DNA of 64,000 nt. Origin: G963422445 sp963422445 (lineage in GTDB: Bacteria > Pseudomonadota > Alphaproteobacteria > Thalassobaculales > Thalassobaculaceae). The stretch lies in contig OY729512.2 of NCBI GenBank assembly GCA_963422445.2, positions 6,448,001 through 6,512,000 of the forward strand, written 5' to 3'. Shown here in pieces: positions 19,563-27,928 of the stretch. Numbering within the stretch: the stretch's first letter is position 1; each line of letters starts with the position of its first letter. The notes below the pieces were generated by a model. The model saw nothing but the letters and a program-made list of their open reading frames with translations. It made no database searches and had not been told where the DNA came from. The translations under genes and the position numbers were made by a program.

Positions 19563-20823
19563 ATGATTTTGAAACATCAGATTTTCAAGGCGTAACCGGT
19601 CGGTTTCGACCTGCCGGATATCGAGGTTCGTCTGGCTCATCCTGACAAGCGGGTGGGTCGGGATACTGTGGTCACAGCCTGTCATTATCCTGGGTTCAAG
19701 GGTTTGCCGGTCGCGGTTTGCGCCATGTGGTCCTGTGGCGCGGTCAATGGGTCGCGGTCGCCGGCTGGCAGACCGGTGCTTTCAACTGCACGCCGCGGGA
19801 CCGGTGGATCGGTCGGGCTGCGGCGGAACCGTTTCGGCGTCTTCATCTGATCGGCAACAACGCCCGGTTTCTCATGCCCGGCAAACCGGGCGTGTTTCCC
19901 GGTTTGGCCCGTTTTGCACTGACGCGGATGACGGAGCACCTGAGTGCGGACTGGCAGGCGGCGTATGGCCATCCCCTGTTGCCGGCGGAACGTTTGTGGA
20001 TCCGAAGTCTTTCTCGGGAACCCTGTACGCGGTGGCGGACTGGCGCCTCCCGGGCGCCAGCAAAGGCCATGCGTGCAGCAACGGCCGCTATACCGGATCG
20101 CATGGCGACCCCAGGCAGCGTCATGGTCTGCCGTTGCGGCGCGACGCCTGTCGCCGGTTGCGCGCGACCGACGCGCTTCTGGCGGCGTGGGAGCTGAAAG
20201 CCGGGATCTCGAACCGGAGCGTCGGGCCGTTGCCGTCGATTGACGCGACCGTCGCGCAGGTTGACGATGTCCGGCGCAGCCAGGGGCGTAAGCCCTGCAT
20301 GGCCTCCGTGCTGTCGGTGGGTCTGCTGTCTCGTCTGATAGGTCATACGGACCCGGTGGCCGCGGCCGAGCTCACGGCCAGCCTCGGTCAGAAGGATCTT
20401 GCGGCCATTGGCAGCTGGAAGAACACGGTCACCGGTCGCCATGAGCCGGTCTCCGGATCGACCCTGCATCGGGTCATACAGACCCTCGGCTCGGAGCAGA
20501 TGCAAGCGGTGCTTCAACGCCATGGGCAACCACGTCTGCACATCGCACAAGCCGTTACCGTCGACGCCAGCCGCGCAACACGGCAAGACCGGCTCGCCTG
20601 GACCCGCGGTCACCAGCTGGTCGAACGCTATCACCATGTCCGGGACGTCACCTTTAAAGAAGACGATTGGACCGCCCGCACCCGATCCGCACCGTCCGAC
20701 AATGCCATCATGAACACCATCGCGATCGCCGTGATCCTGGAGACAACCGCAAGATCGGCAAACCGAAGAAGGGCTTCGCCGAGAGCCTGCGCGCCTTCAG
20801 CTATCGACGCAAGGACGGCATGA
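19563..20823 (+). pseudogene. DUF4338 (DruA-like) + ISAs1-type transposase fusion, degenerate
   Basis: The N-terminal part reads MILKHQIFKA, VGFDLPDIEVRLAHPDKR, then RDRWIGRAAAEPFRRLHLIGNNARFLM and GLARFALTRMTEHLSADWQAAYGHPLL, followed in another frame by FVDPKSFSGTLYAVADWR. This is the DUF4338 pattern found in DruA. The C-terminal part resembles ISAs1 transposases: GRKPCMASVLSVGLLSRLIG, SGSTLHRVIQTLGSEQM and RGHQLVERYHHVRDVTFKED. The central catalytic block (usual DGK...DALHT...VKGN) is missing between about 20565 and 20600, and there are several frame changes and an early stop. It is a dead transposase-like gene. Confidence 0.75.
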
Positions 20824-21110
20824 AGGCGCTCTTCACGCCCCTCCGACCGAGACCGCTCTCCCGAAACCGCGACACCACCGGTGTGTCCGCCGCCCGCACA
20901 ACGCAACGGCTGTCTCCGGGATCGCCCGATCGACAATATGCTGCACCGCATCGACCGGCTGATCCGGGGCCAACGCGCCGTGAAGTCCCGATCCGCGCAG
21001 CCGATCACATTATCGGCAGGCATGAGAAAAACAGGGCGAAGCTGGCGCAGGGTCGCTATGGTGACGTTTCAACGGGGTATTGGCGCGGCGTCGGTTGCCG
21101 TGCTATGTGA

Positions 21111-21139
21111 TTGACAAATGAATTCAACGATGCGATAGG
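21111..21139 (+). promoter_or_regulatory. Candidate rpsU promoter
   Basis: TTGACA (21111-21116) is a perfect -35 hexamer. A 17-bp spacer leads to GATAGG (21134-21139), a weak -10. It lies 46 bp before the rpsU start. A GGGAGA Shine-Dalgarno follows. Confidence 0.45.
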
Positions 21140-21184
21140 TAAAGTTCGGCCATAATCACGATCAACCAAGGGAGACTTTTTTCC

Positions 21185-21388
21185 GTGCATGTCACTGTCC
21201 GCGACAATAATGTCGATCAGGCTCTGCGCGCGCTCAAGAAGAAGATGCAGCGTGAGGGAATATTCAGGGAGATGAAACTTCGCCGCAGTTACGAGAAACC
21301 GTCGGAACGCCGGGCCCGAGAGCAGGCCGAGGCGGTGCGGCGTCATCGTAAACTCATGCGCAAGCGCCTGGAGCGCGAAGGTTATTAG
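21185..21388 (+). CDS. rpsU: 30S ribosomal protein S21
   Basis: The 67-residue, highly basic protein reads MHVTVRDNNVDQALRALKKK and ends with the arginine-rich tail RAREQAEAVRRHRKLMRKRL, the standard bS21 pattern. bS21 sits on the small subunit near the anti-Shine-Dalgarno end of 16S rRNA. It is a single gene with its own promoter and terminator. Strikingly, it lies between two inverted copies of a 1498-bp IS and just after a transposase relic. An upstream in-frame GTG (21182) exists, but the ATG matches the family N-terminus. Confidence 0.96.
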   Translation: MHVTVRDNNVDQALRALKKKMQREGIFREMKLRRSYEKPSERRAREQAEAVRRHRKLMRKRLEREGY

Positions 21389-21414
21389 GCGCCCGATTTC
21401 ACTGAAGTCGTGAC

Positions 21415-21452
21415 AGAATCGCCGCCGGAGATGGTTGGCGATTCTTGCTTTT
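21415..21452 (+). terminator. Rho-independent terminator of rpsU
   Basis: AGAATCGCC (21415-21423) and GGCGATTCT (21437-21445) form a perfect 9-bp stem with a 13-nt loop, followed by TGCTTTTCT, 27 bp after the rpsU stop. Confidence 0.8.
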
Positions 21453-21669
21453 CTGAAGTTCGTCTCCGCAACATCGGACAGAATATTCGGAGCTGTCTGA
21501 ATTCTGAACGTCAATGGACGTAGTTCTCGGTCCAATAGCTGAGCGGTCGCATTGCACAGCGGGACGGTTGGGCGGTGCCGCGCTGGCATATTTGGCAATT
21601 TGAACTTGCTCGCAGCGTAGCAAAAAAAATCATCATCAACGAACTCCAGTATCCCTATCTTTAAACATG

Positions 21670-23167
21670 GAGCTTCTTGCAAAATTGCCGGCCCGACCGG
21701 TTTTTTGCCTTGTCGAGGCTGATTTTGTTGTCGAGGGCCTGGGTTTCGGGGGCACCCCGTGGTCTGTTGTGTTTCCACAACAACAAGATACCGAGGAGGT
21801 GACCCCGATGACTCTTGGCTCGACCCTGTCCGATCCCTGGCACCGATTTCAAGGGGAACTTTTCCCTGCGTTGGCCGAAGCGGTCGGTCCTCTCCTCGAG
21901 ACGCACAAGCGTTTCGTGACAGCTCTCGATCTCGTCAAGGTGGAGGGCTTCGTCGATGAGGTGTGGACCGGTCCGGGTCGGCCCCGGGAGGATCGCCGGG
22001 CGCTGGCCCGTGGCTTCATCGCCAAGGCGGTATGGGATCTGCCGACGACCCGCCACCTGATCGACAGGCTCAAGGTGGACCCGACGTTGTGCCGACTGTG
22101 CGGCTGGTCGCGTGTCGCGGAGATCCCGCGTGAAGCGACGTTTTCGCGGGCGTTTGCCGAATGGTCGCAGTCCCGTCTTCCGGAGAGGATGCACGCGGCT
22201 CTGGTTGCAGAGACACTGGGCGACGCGCTCATCGGCCACGTGTCGCGGGACCCGACGGCCATCGAGGCCCGGGAGACGCCGGCCCCGAAGCCGAAGGCCA
22301 GGACGCCGAACCGCAAGCGCGGCCGGCCCCGCAAGGGCGCGGAGAGGACGAAGGAGCCTGGGCGTCTCGAACGGCAAGCGAACGGGATGGATCTCGATGA
22401 GAGGCTCGACGCGCTGCCGAAGGTCTGCGATCACGGGGCAAAGAAGACTGCCAAGGGGGTCCTGGAGGCTTGGCGCGGTTACAAGCTGCATATCGACACA
22501 GCAGACTGCGGGGTGCCGCTGAGGACCGTCCTCACCTCGGCATCCGTCCATGACAGCCAGGTCGCGATCCCGCTGGCGATGATGACCGCCGGGCGTGTGA
22601 CCAATCTCTACGATCTCATGGACGCGGCCTATGATGCCAGGGAGATCTACCAGATGAGCGAACGGCTTGGCCATGTGCCGATCATCGATGTCAATCCGCG
22701 CCGGGACAAGGACCTCAAGGAGGAGCGAGACCGGGAGGTCCGGGCCCGGCGTGCAATAGGCCATGTCGATCCCGAGACCGTGCGGGTCCGGATCCGGTCC
22801 GGTGTCGAGAGGACCAACGCCCGCCTCAAGGATGAGTGTGGCGGGCGCCATGTCCGCGTCCGTGGACATTCCAAGGTCGCCTGCCATCTCATGGTCGGCA
22901 TCCTGGCCCTGGCGGCTGACCAGTTGATACGTCTCGCCGCCCCATAGCGCGGCTCCGACAACGCATGCCGACCCTTCGCAGCCCTCTCGAGGAGAGGGGC
23001 CCGGAGAGGCGTGTCCCGATGTCCGCAAAGGTCCCTGTTTGGTCTCATCATCTCTGATGAGACACCGCGAATCCATGGATTCCGACCTCCAGGTGCAGAG
23101 GTGACCGAAAGCAACCGACCGATCCGGGCTCACCGGACCCTGGGGACAGGAATTTTGCAAGAGGTTC
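21670..23167 (+). mobile_element. 1498-bp IS4/IS5-superfamily insertion sequence, copy 2
   Basis: It is the same element as at 18034-19531, in the opposite orientation, with ends GAGCTTCTTGCAAAATT and the inverse of GAACCTCTTGCAAAATT. The two copies bracket about 2.1 kb (19532-21669) that includes rpsU. No matching duplication is visible at the inner or outer junctions. Confidence 0.88.
21808..22947 (+). CDS. DDE transposase of the 1498-bp IS, copy 2
   Basis: This intact reading frame nearly equals copy 1. Visible differences include ERLDALP for EMLDALP, RDREVRAR for RDREARAR, and LMVGILALAADQL for LMFGILALAADPL. GAGGAGG at 21792-21798 precedes the ATG at 21808; a GTG at 21799 is an alternative start. 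All three catalytic acidic regions are present, so this copy could supply transposase to all copies. Confidence 0.88.
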   Translation: MTLGSTLSDPWHRFQGELFPALAEAVGPLLETHKRFVTALDLVKVEGFVDEVWTGPGRPREDRRALARGFIAKAVWDLPTTRHLIDRLKVDPTLCRLCGWSRVAEIPREATFSRAFAEWSQSRLPERMHAALVAETLGDALIGHVSRDPTAIEARETPAPKPKARTPNRKRGRPRKGAERTKEPGRLERQANGMDLDERLDALPKVCDHGAKKTAKGVLEAWRGYKLHIDTADCGVPLRTVLTSASVHDSQVAIPLAMMTAGRVTNLYDLMDAAYDAREIYQMSERLGHVPIIDVNPRRDKDLKEERDREVRARRAIGHVDPETVRVRIRSGVERTNARLKDECGGRHVRVRGHSKVACHLMVGILALAADQLIRLAAP

Positions 23168-23489
23168 ACAAAGCCAGCAAAAAATCGGCTCAACTGGAAA
23201 AAATGGCAAAATCACGCAAAATCACTCAGCGTGGGAACAACGACAATCGAGGGTCCGGCGACGGCGCTATCCCGACAACGCCGAGAACCGCTTCGCACCC
23301 CCTATCTGTTCCTGCAATCGTGCCGTTTCATCCGCCGGCACGACCGCGACAACGGATTGCAGTCCGCATGACGGCGAAATGCCGGTGTCCGGGCCGGCGG
23401 ATTGCCGTCACGGGAACGCCGGCCCTGCATGACAGAACTCTTGCGCCCGTGCGCTTTACGAAGACGGGAGATCGTCCTATATTCATGCT
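23168..23489. other. Intergenic region before def
   Basis: These 322 bp lie between the IS copy and the def start. TATATTC about 13 bp before the def ATG resembles a -10 element, but no good -35 is placed. No gene is seen. Confidence 0.4.
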
Positions 23490-24050
23490 ATGATAGCAAG
23501 AACGATCATCCGGATGGGAAACCCGATACTGGGCAGAATAGCCAGCCCGGTCGGCCCGGAACACGCGTCCTGTCTCGCGCCGTTGCTCTCGGACATGGTC
23601 GAGGCAATGCGGGCAGCCGACGGTGTCGGACTGGCGGCCCCCCAGATCGGCGTGAGCCTGCGGGTAATCATCTTCGAGGTGCCGCCATCACGGGCCTCCG
23701 ATGATCCGAATGCTTTGGAACAATCCCTCCAAGCCCTGATCAATCCGGAAATCGAGATCCTCGACGATCGCCTGGTGCTGGACTGGGAAGGCTGTATCTC
23801 GATCCCCGGACTGCGTGGCGAGGTTCCCCGCTACGCTCGAATCCGCTACCGGGGACTTGATGGCGAAGGCAACAGAATCGAGCGCGAGGCAACCGGCTTT
23901 CATGCCCGGGTGATCCAGCATGAGGTCGATCACCTCGATGGCATTCTCTATCCCGAACGAATGACCGATATGCGGCGGTTCGGATTCGTCGAAGAGTATC
24001 TGTCGCAAATGTCAGAGCCGGACGATGACACGTTCGGACAACAGTCATGA
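23490..24050 (+). CDS. def: Peptide deformylase
   Basis: The 186-residue metalloenzyme removes the formyl group from N-terminal methionine of nascent proteins. All three family motifs are present: GVGLAAPQIG (45-54), EGCISIPGLRG (100-110, metal ligand Cys102) and HEVDH (144-148, ligands His144 and His148, catalytic Glu145). The ISIPG form of motif 2 is a divergent variant of the usual SVPG/SIPG. Its stop overlaps the COQ9-family start by ATGA, so translation is probably coupled. fmt is not nearby, so this is probably one of several def paralogues or a dispersed def. Confidence 0.93.
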   Translation: MIARTIIRMGNPILGRIASPVGPEHASCLAPLLSDMVEAMRAADGVGLAAPQIGVSLRVIIFEVPPSRASDDPNALEQSLQALINPEIEILDDRLVLDWEGCISIPGLRGEVPRYARIRYRGLDGEGNRIEREATGFHARVIQHEVDHLDGILYPERMTDMRRFGFVEEYLSQMSEPDDDTFGQQS

Positions 24051-24703
24051 CAGCCGCTGAACCGGACCCCGGCGATATCCGGACCCTTCGTGACCAGTTG
24101 CTTGAAGCGGCCCTCCCGCATGTCGTGTTCGATGGCTGGAGCCTTGCCGCACTGATCGCCGGCGCCAGCGATATCGGCCTTGGTTCTGGCCATGCCCATG
24201 CCGCGTTCATCAACCCCAAGCGTGACCTCGTGGTTCATTTCAGCGACTGGGCCGACCGCCGGATGCTGGATCAGCTTCAGGACATCGACCTGGAGAGCAT
24301 GAAGGTTCGTGACCGGATCGCAACCCTGGTTCTGGCGCGCTTCGATGCGCTGGTGGAACACAAGGAGGCGACCCGCCGGGCCATCGCCCTGCTTGCGCTG
24401 CCCGGGAACCCTGATGTTTCGGCACGCGCCCTCTACAGAACCGTTGACGCCATCTGGCGGGCCGCCGGTGATACCGCCGTCGATTTCAGTTTCTACAGCA
24501 AGCGTGGCCTGCTCGCCGCGGTTCTGATGGCAACCACGCTATACTGGCTCAACGACCGCTCGCCCAGTCACGCCGAAACCCGGGCCTTCCTTCACCGGCG
24601 CATTGCCGGCATCATGCGAATCCCGGCTTGGCGGTCACGCTTGCGAGACTCCGCCAAAACGTTGACCCGGTGGCGCGGTTTGCGCCGCCAGTCGGGGTTA
24701 TGA
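24047..24703 (+). CDS. COQ9-family protein
   Basis: The 218-residue protein matches the COQ9 family, a TetR-like fold protein that supports ubiquinone biosynthesis (lipid presentation to COQ7 in mitochondria). Visible features are the N-terminal LRDQLLEAALPHVVFDGWSL and the mid-region HFSDWADRRM. AIALLALPGNP and TVDAIWRAAGDTAVDFSFYSKRGLL follow, the most conserved block of the family. The C-terminus is an amphipathic arginine-rich helix. It overlaps def by 4 bp. Such proteins are characteristic of Alphaproteobacteria and mitochondria. It is convergent with nadE, with only 7 bp between stops. Confidence 0.9.
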   Translation: MTAAEPDPGDIRTLRDQLLEAALPHVVFDGWSLAALIAGASDIGLGSGHAHAAFINPKRDLVVHFSDWADRRMLDQLQDIDLESMKVRDRIATLVLARFDALVEHKEATRRAIALLALPGNPDVSARALYRTVDAIWRAAGDTAVDFSFYSKRGLLAAVLMATTLYWLNDRSPSHAETRAFLHRRIAGIMRIPAWRSRLRDSAKTLTRWRGLRRQSGL

Positions 24704-24710
24704 TGTCGGA

Positions 24711-26390
24711 TTACTGTTCGGTTTTCGGGCGATACGCTGTTTCGAAAGCGTTCGTGATCGGATATCGACGGTCCCGGCCGAAGGCCCTGTGGCCCAGCTT
24801 TACGCCCGGTGGCGCCTGGCGGCGCTTGTACTCGGCCCGATCGAGCATGCGCCAGATACGCATCACGGTGTCCGGGTCATGGCCTTTCCCGACGATCTCC
24901 GCGACTGTCGCCTCGTCCTCGATCAGCCCCTCGAGAATTTCGTCAAGCGCATCGTATGGCGGCAACGTGTCCTGATCTATCTGATCCGGCTTGAGTTCCG
25001 CCGACGGCGGCTTGGTGATGATCGTCTCTGGCATCACAGCGCCATCCGGCCCCAACGCGCCATCCGGCCGATTGTCGTTGCGCCAGCGGGCCAGCGCGAA
25101 CACCGTTGTTTTGTACAAGTCCTTCAGAACCGAGTAGCCGCCGCACATATCGCCGTAAAGAGTTGCGTAGCCAACCGACATTTCCGATTTGTTGCCGGTC
25201 GAGAGCACCATCGAGCCAAACTTGTTGGACAACGCCATCAGCACGAGACCACGTGAACGCGACTGGATATTTTCCTCGGCAATCCCGCTGTTGGTACCCT
25301 CGAAATGGCTCGAAAGCATGTTGCCGAACGCCTCCATTGCCGGACCGATCGATACCGTATCCAGCCGGGTGCCAAGCAACGTCGCGGTTTCGGCCGCATC
25401 ATCAAGACTCTCCTGACTGGTATAGGGCGACGGCATCATGACACAGTGAACGCGCTCGGCGCCCAGGGCATCGACAGCAACCGCCGCGCTGATCGCCGAA
25501 TCTATGCCCCCCGACAAGCCGAGTATGACTCCGGGAAAACCGTTCTTGTTGACGTAGTCCTTCAGCCCGGCGGTCATTGCCTGCCAAGTCGCTTCCAGGC
25601 CGGTTTCGGTCCGGCAGGTTGCGCCCTGCTCGCATTCCCAGCCGCCGCCCCGGCGGCGCCATCGCGTTATCGCGACCTCTTCGCGCCAGGCCGGAAGCTG
25701 CCATGGCAATGTCCGGTCGGCATTCATGACGAATGATCCCCCGTCGAAAACAAGCTCGTCCTGCCCGCCGACCTGATTCAGATAAACCAGCGGCAAGCCG
25801 CTTTCGACAATCCGGGCCACGCTGTGGTGCACCCGGACATCCGATTTGCCCGCTTCGAAGGGTGACCCGTTGGGAACCAGCAGCAATTCGCCGCCGGTCT
25901 CGGCGAGGCATTCCACGACATCCGGCGTCCAGATATCCTCACAGATCGGCACACCGATCCTGACATCTCGAAAATTGACAGGCCCCGGCAGCGGTCCGGC
26001 GTCAAACACACGCTTCTCATCGAACACACCGTAATTCGGCAGATCGTGCTTGTACCGGGCTGCCGCGACCGCGCCACCCGTCAGCAGAACCACCGCGTTG
26101 TGCAGCCGGCCGTTCTCGACCCAAGGGGTTCCGAGCAGGATCGCCGGTCCGCCATCGCCGGTCTCAAGTGCAAGGGTCTCAACTGCGGCGCGAAGTTCAG
26201 CGACGAAAAGCGGTTTACGAACCAAGTCTTCTGGTGGATAGCCGCAGGCATACAGTTCAGATGTCAACAACAGATCAGCACCGTCACGGGCGGCCTGATT
26301 TCGGGCGTCGCGCAGCATGTCGAAATTGCTGTCGATCCGCCCGACAATCGGATTGAGCTGGGCAAGCGCAATAGTAATCTGGTCGGTCAT
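24711..26390 (-). CDS. nadE: Glutamine-dependent NAD+ synthetase
   Basis: The 559-residue enzyme makes NAD+ from deamido-NAD+, ATP and glutamine. The N-terminal nitrilase-like glutaminase domain has the triad Glu45 (TSELYACGYPPEDL), Lys114 and Cys150 (VPICEDIW). The C-terminal synthetase domain has the PP-loop SGGIDS at 293-298 and continues with GNKSEMSVGYATLYGDM. The length is normal for the two-domain alphaproteobacterial form. It is monocistronic here, and the upstream region leads into an IS remnant. Confidence 0.96.
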   Translation of the reverse strand: MTDQITIALAQLNPIVGRIDSNFDMLRDARNQAARDGADLLLTSELYACGYPPEDLVRKPLFVAELRAAVETLALETGDGGPAILLGTPWVENGRLHNAVVLLTGGAVAAARYKHDLPNYGVFDEKRVFDAGPLPGPVNFRDVRIGVPICEDIWTPDVVECLAETGGELLLVPNGSPFEAGKSDVRVHHSVARIVESGLPLVYLNQVGGQDELVFDGGSFVMNADRTLPWQLPAWREEVAITRWRRRGGGWECEQGATCRTETGLEATWQAMTAGLKDYVNKNGFPGVILGLSGGIDSAISAAVAVDALGAERVHCVMMPSPYTSQESLDDAAETATLLGTRLDTVSIGPAMEAFGNMLSSHFEGTNSGIAEENIQSRSRGLVLMALSNKFGSMVLSTGNKSEMSVGYATLYGDMCGGYSVLKDLYKTTVFALARWRNDNRPDGALGPDGAVMPETIITKPPSAELKPDQIDQDTLPPYDALDEILEGLIEDEATVAEIVGKGHDPDTVMRIWRMLDRAEYKRRQAPPGVKLGHRAFGRDRRYPITNAFETAYRPKTEQ

Positions 26391-26498
26391 CGGAAGAGTC
26401 TCGAAAGGAAGCGGAAGATAATCGCAACCGCCTTATAGCGCGGGGGTACTGCGGGCGCCATGACTGACCGGTCGGGCAGGCAAGACAGCATTCTCTCA

Positions 26499-27236
26499 GA
26501 GCCTGACCTAAAACTGGTTAGGGTGGTCTCGCATGGTGTATCTTCATAGGTGAACAACCACACCATGGGGGCCCATCATGCCCTGGAACGAGACGACCCG
26601 GAAGCAGTATAGCCGTAAGACGGAGCGTTACGAAAGCGATCTGACCGATGCCGGGTGGACCTTGCCGGACCCACTTCTTCCACCGTCGTGCCGGCCTGAT
26701 CGTCCCCGTCAGGTGGATCTGCGCGACGTGGTGAACGCGATCACCTGCATGCTCTGGACAGGATGCAGGTGGCGGACATGACCGAAGGATTTCCCGGCGT
26801 TTGCGACGGTTCAGACCTATTTCTACGCGTGGTCCCGGTCGGGGGCCTGGAGCAGGTTTGCGCCCGTTTTATGACGCTCGAGCGGCTCCGGTCGGGGCGT
26901 AGTGCGAACCCGAGCGCGGCCATCATCGACAGTCGGAGCGTGACGATGGTCGAAGCGGGCAGCGAGGGATGCGGCGACGATGCCGGCAAGACGATCAAGG
27001 AAGCGAATTGCCCGATCACTGTGGAGATCATCGGCAAACCCAGGAATACCAAGGAGGTCGTCGTCATGTCCCGGCGCTGGGTGGTCGAACGCACCTTCGG
27101 ATGGCTGCGCCGCTGCCGGCGCATCTCCAGAGACTTCGAGCGATCCATCGCCAGCGCCCTCGCTTGCCTCCTGCTGGCTCTAAGCCGTGTTCTCATGCAC
27201 CGCCTCGGACGCATGCAAGTCACTGTCACTAATTGA
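26499..27236 (+). mobile_element. IS5-family element with internal deletion, copy 1
   Basis: It begins GAGCCTGACCTAAAACTGG, as does the element at 63337. The left ends are alike for more than 50 bp. The right end was not defined precisely. The middle of the transposase gene is missing in both copies. Confidence 0.75.
26578..27236 (+). pseudogene. IS5-family transposase, deleted and frameshifted
   Basis: MPWNETTRKQYSRKTERYESDLTDAGW is followed by the VDLRDVVNAITCMLWTGCRW helix region. Frame changes lead to PSAAIIDSRSV (first Asp). The protein then jumps from DAGKTIKEANC almost directly to VVVMSRRWVVERTFGWL. The whole block that normally carries the second catalytic Asp (FADGGYAG-type) is absent. 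It therefore cannot be active. Confidence 0.8.
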
Positions 27237-27418
27237 TATCATTATGATTCAGACACTTACATCCGGCGAAGGACTATCCCGCCTCCCTGCACCGACGTGC
27301 CGAGCCTTGTTGTCAACGCGCGGCAAAGTCCGAAGATGACGGCATGACAGTTGATTCATGCCCGGAATGGCCTATTGTCGAATCCGACGCCGGACCGAAA
27401 AGCAAAGGAAACCAGACC

Positions 27419-27724
27419 ATGCCGAAGGGTTACTGGATTGCCCGGGTCGACGTTCATGATCCGGATGCCTATCAGCAATATGTTGCTGCGAACGCCAAAC
27501 CCTTTGCCATGTACGGTGCCCGTTTCGCTGTGCGCGGCGGCCAGCATGCAGTGATGGAGGGTACGGCCCGGGCCCGCAATGTCGTCCTTGAGTTCGATTC
27601 CTACCAGCGCGCGCTCGACTGCTACAATTCCCCGGAATACCAGCACGCCAAATCACTGCGAAGCGACGTATCCGACGGCGATCTGATCATCATCGAGGGT
27701 TACGACGGCTCGCAACCAGGCTGA
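27419..27724 (+). CDS. DUF1330-family protein
   Basis: The roughly 101-residue protein starts MPKGYWIARVDVHDPDAYQQY behind AAAGGA. It has the DUF1330 pattern: KPFAMYGARFAVRGG, VVLEFDSYQRALDCYNSPEYQ and a C-terminal DLIIIEGYD. It adopts a ferredoxin-like dimeric alpha-beta barrel fold in this family; the function is unknown. An in-frame upstream extension to 27344 is less likely. It stands alone between an IS remnant and the fused ABC exporter. Confidence 0.9.
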   Translation: MPKGYWIARVDVHDPDAYQQYVAANAKPFAMYGARFAVRGGQHAVMEGTARARNVVLEFDSYQRALDCYNSPEYQHAKSLRSDVSDGDLIIIEGYDGSQPG

Positions 27725-27928
27725 TGATCAAAGTCTCGACCCGGCCGGGCCGCTGCTGCCCATATGCTGAAGCCCCCATAGTCCGGCCGGATCGCGCACC
27801 CCGTCATGTCCGTCGGTTTTTGCAAAAGACGGTAGTTTCGGCGATATTGACAGGCCGGACTCCGGGGGCGCTCCTTCCGACCTCTCGACGGGACAGCCGG
27901 GCGGCGCCTTCACGCCGGAAAGCTCATC

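Noticed and set aside
18032..19645. 537-codon open frame antisense to the IS transposase (also 510 codons at 21661-23193 and 444 codons at 44019-45353)
   Set aside because: It occurs in every copy of the IS opposite an intact DDE transposase and has low-complexity Arg/Pro/Gly composition; it is a GC-rich shadow frame.
19563..20823. A Druantia anti-phage locus, because of the DruA-like DUF4338 domain
   Set aside because: There is no druB-E or large helicase, and the C-terminus is an ISAs1-like transposase; it is a mobile-element relic.
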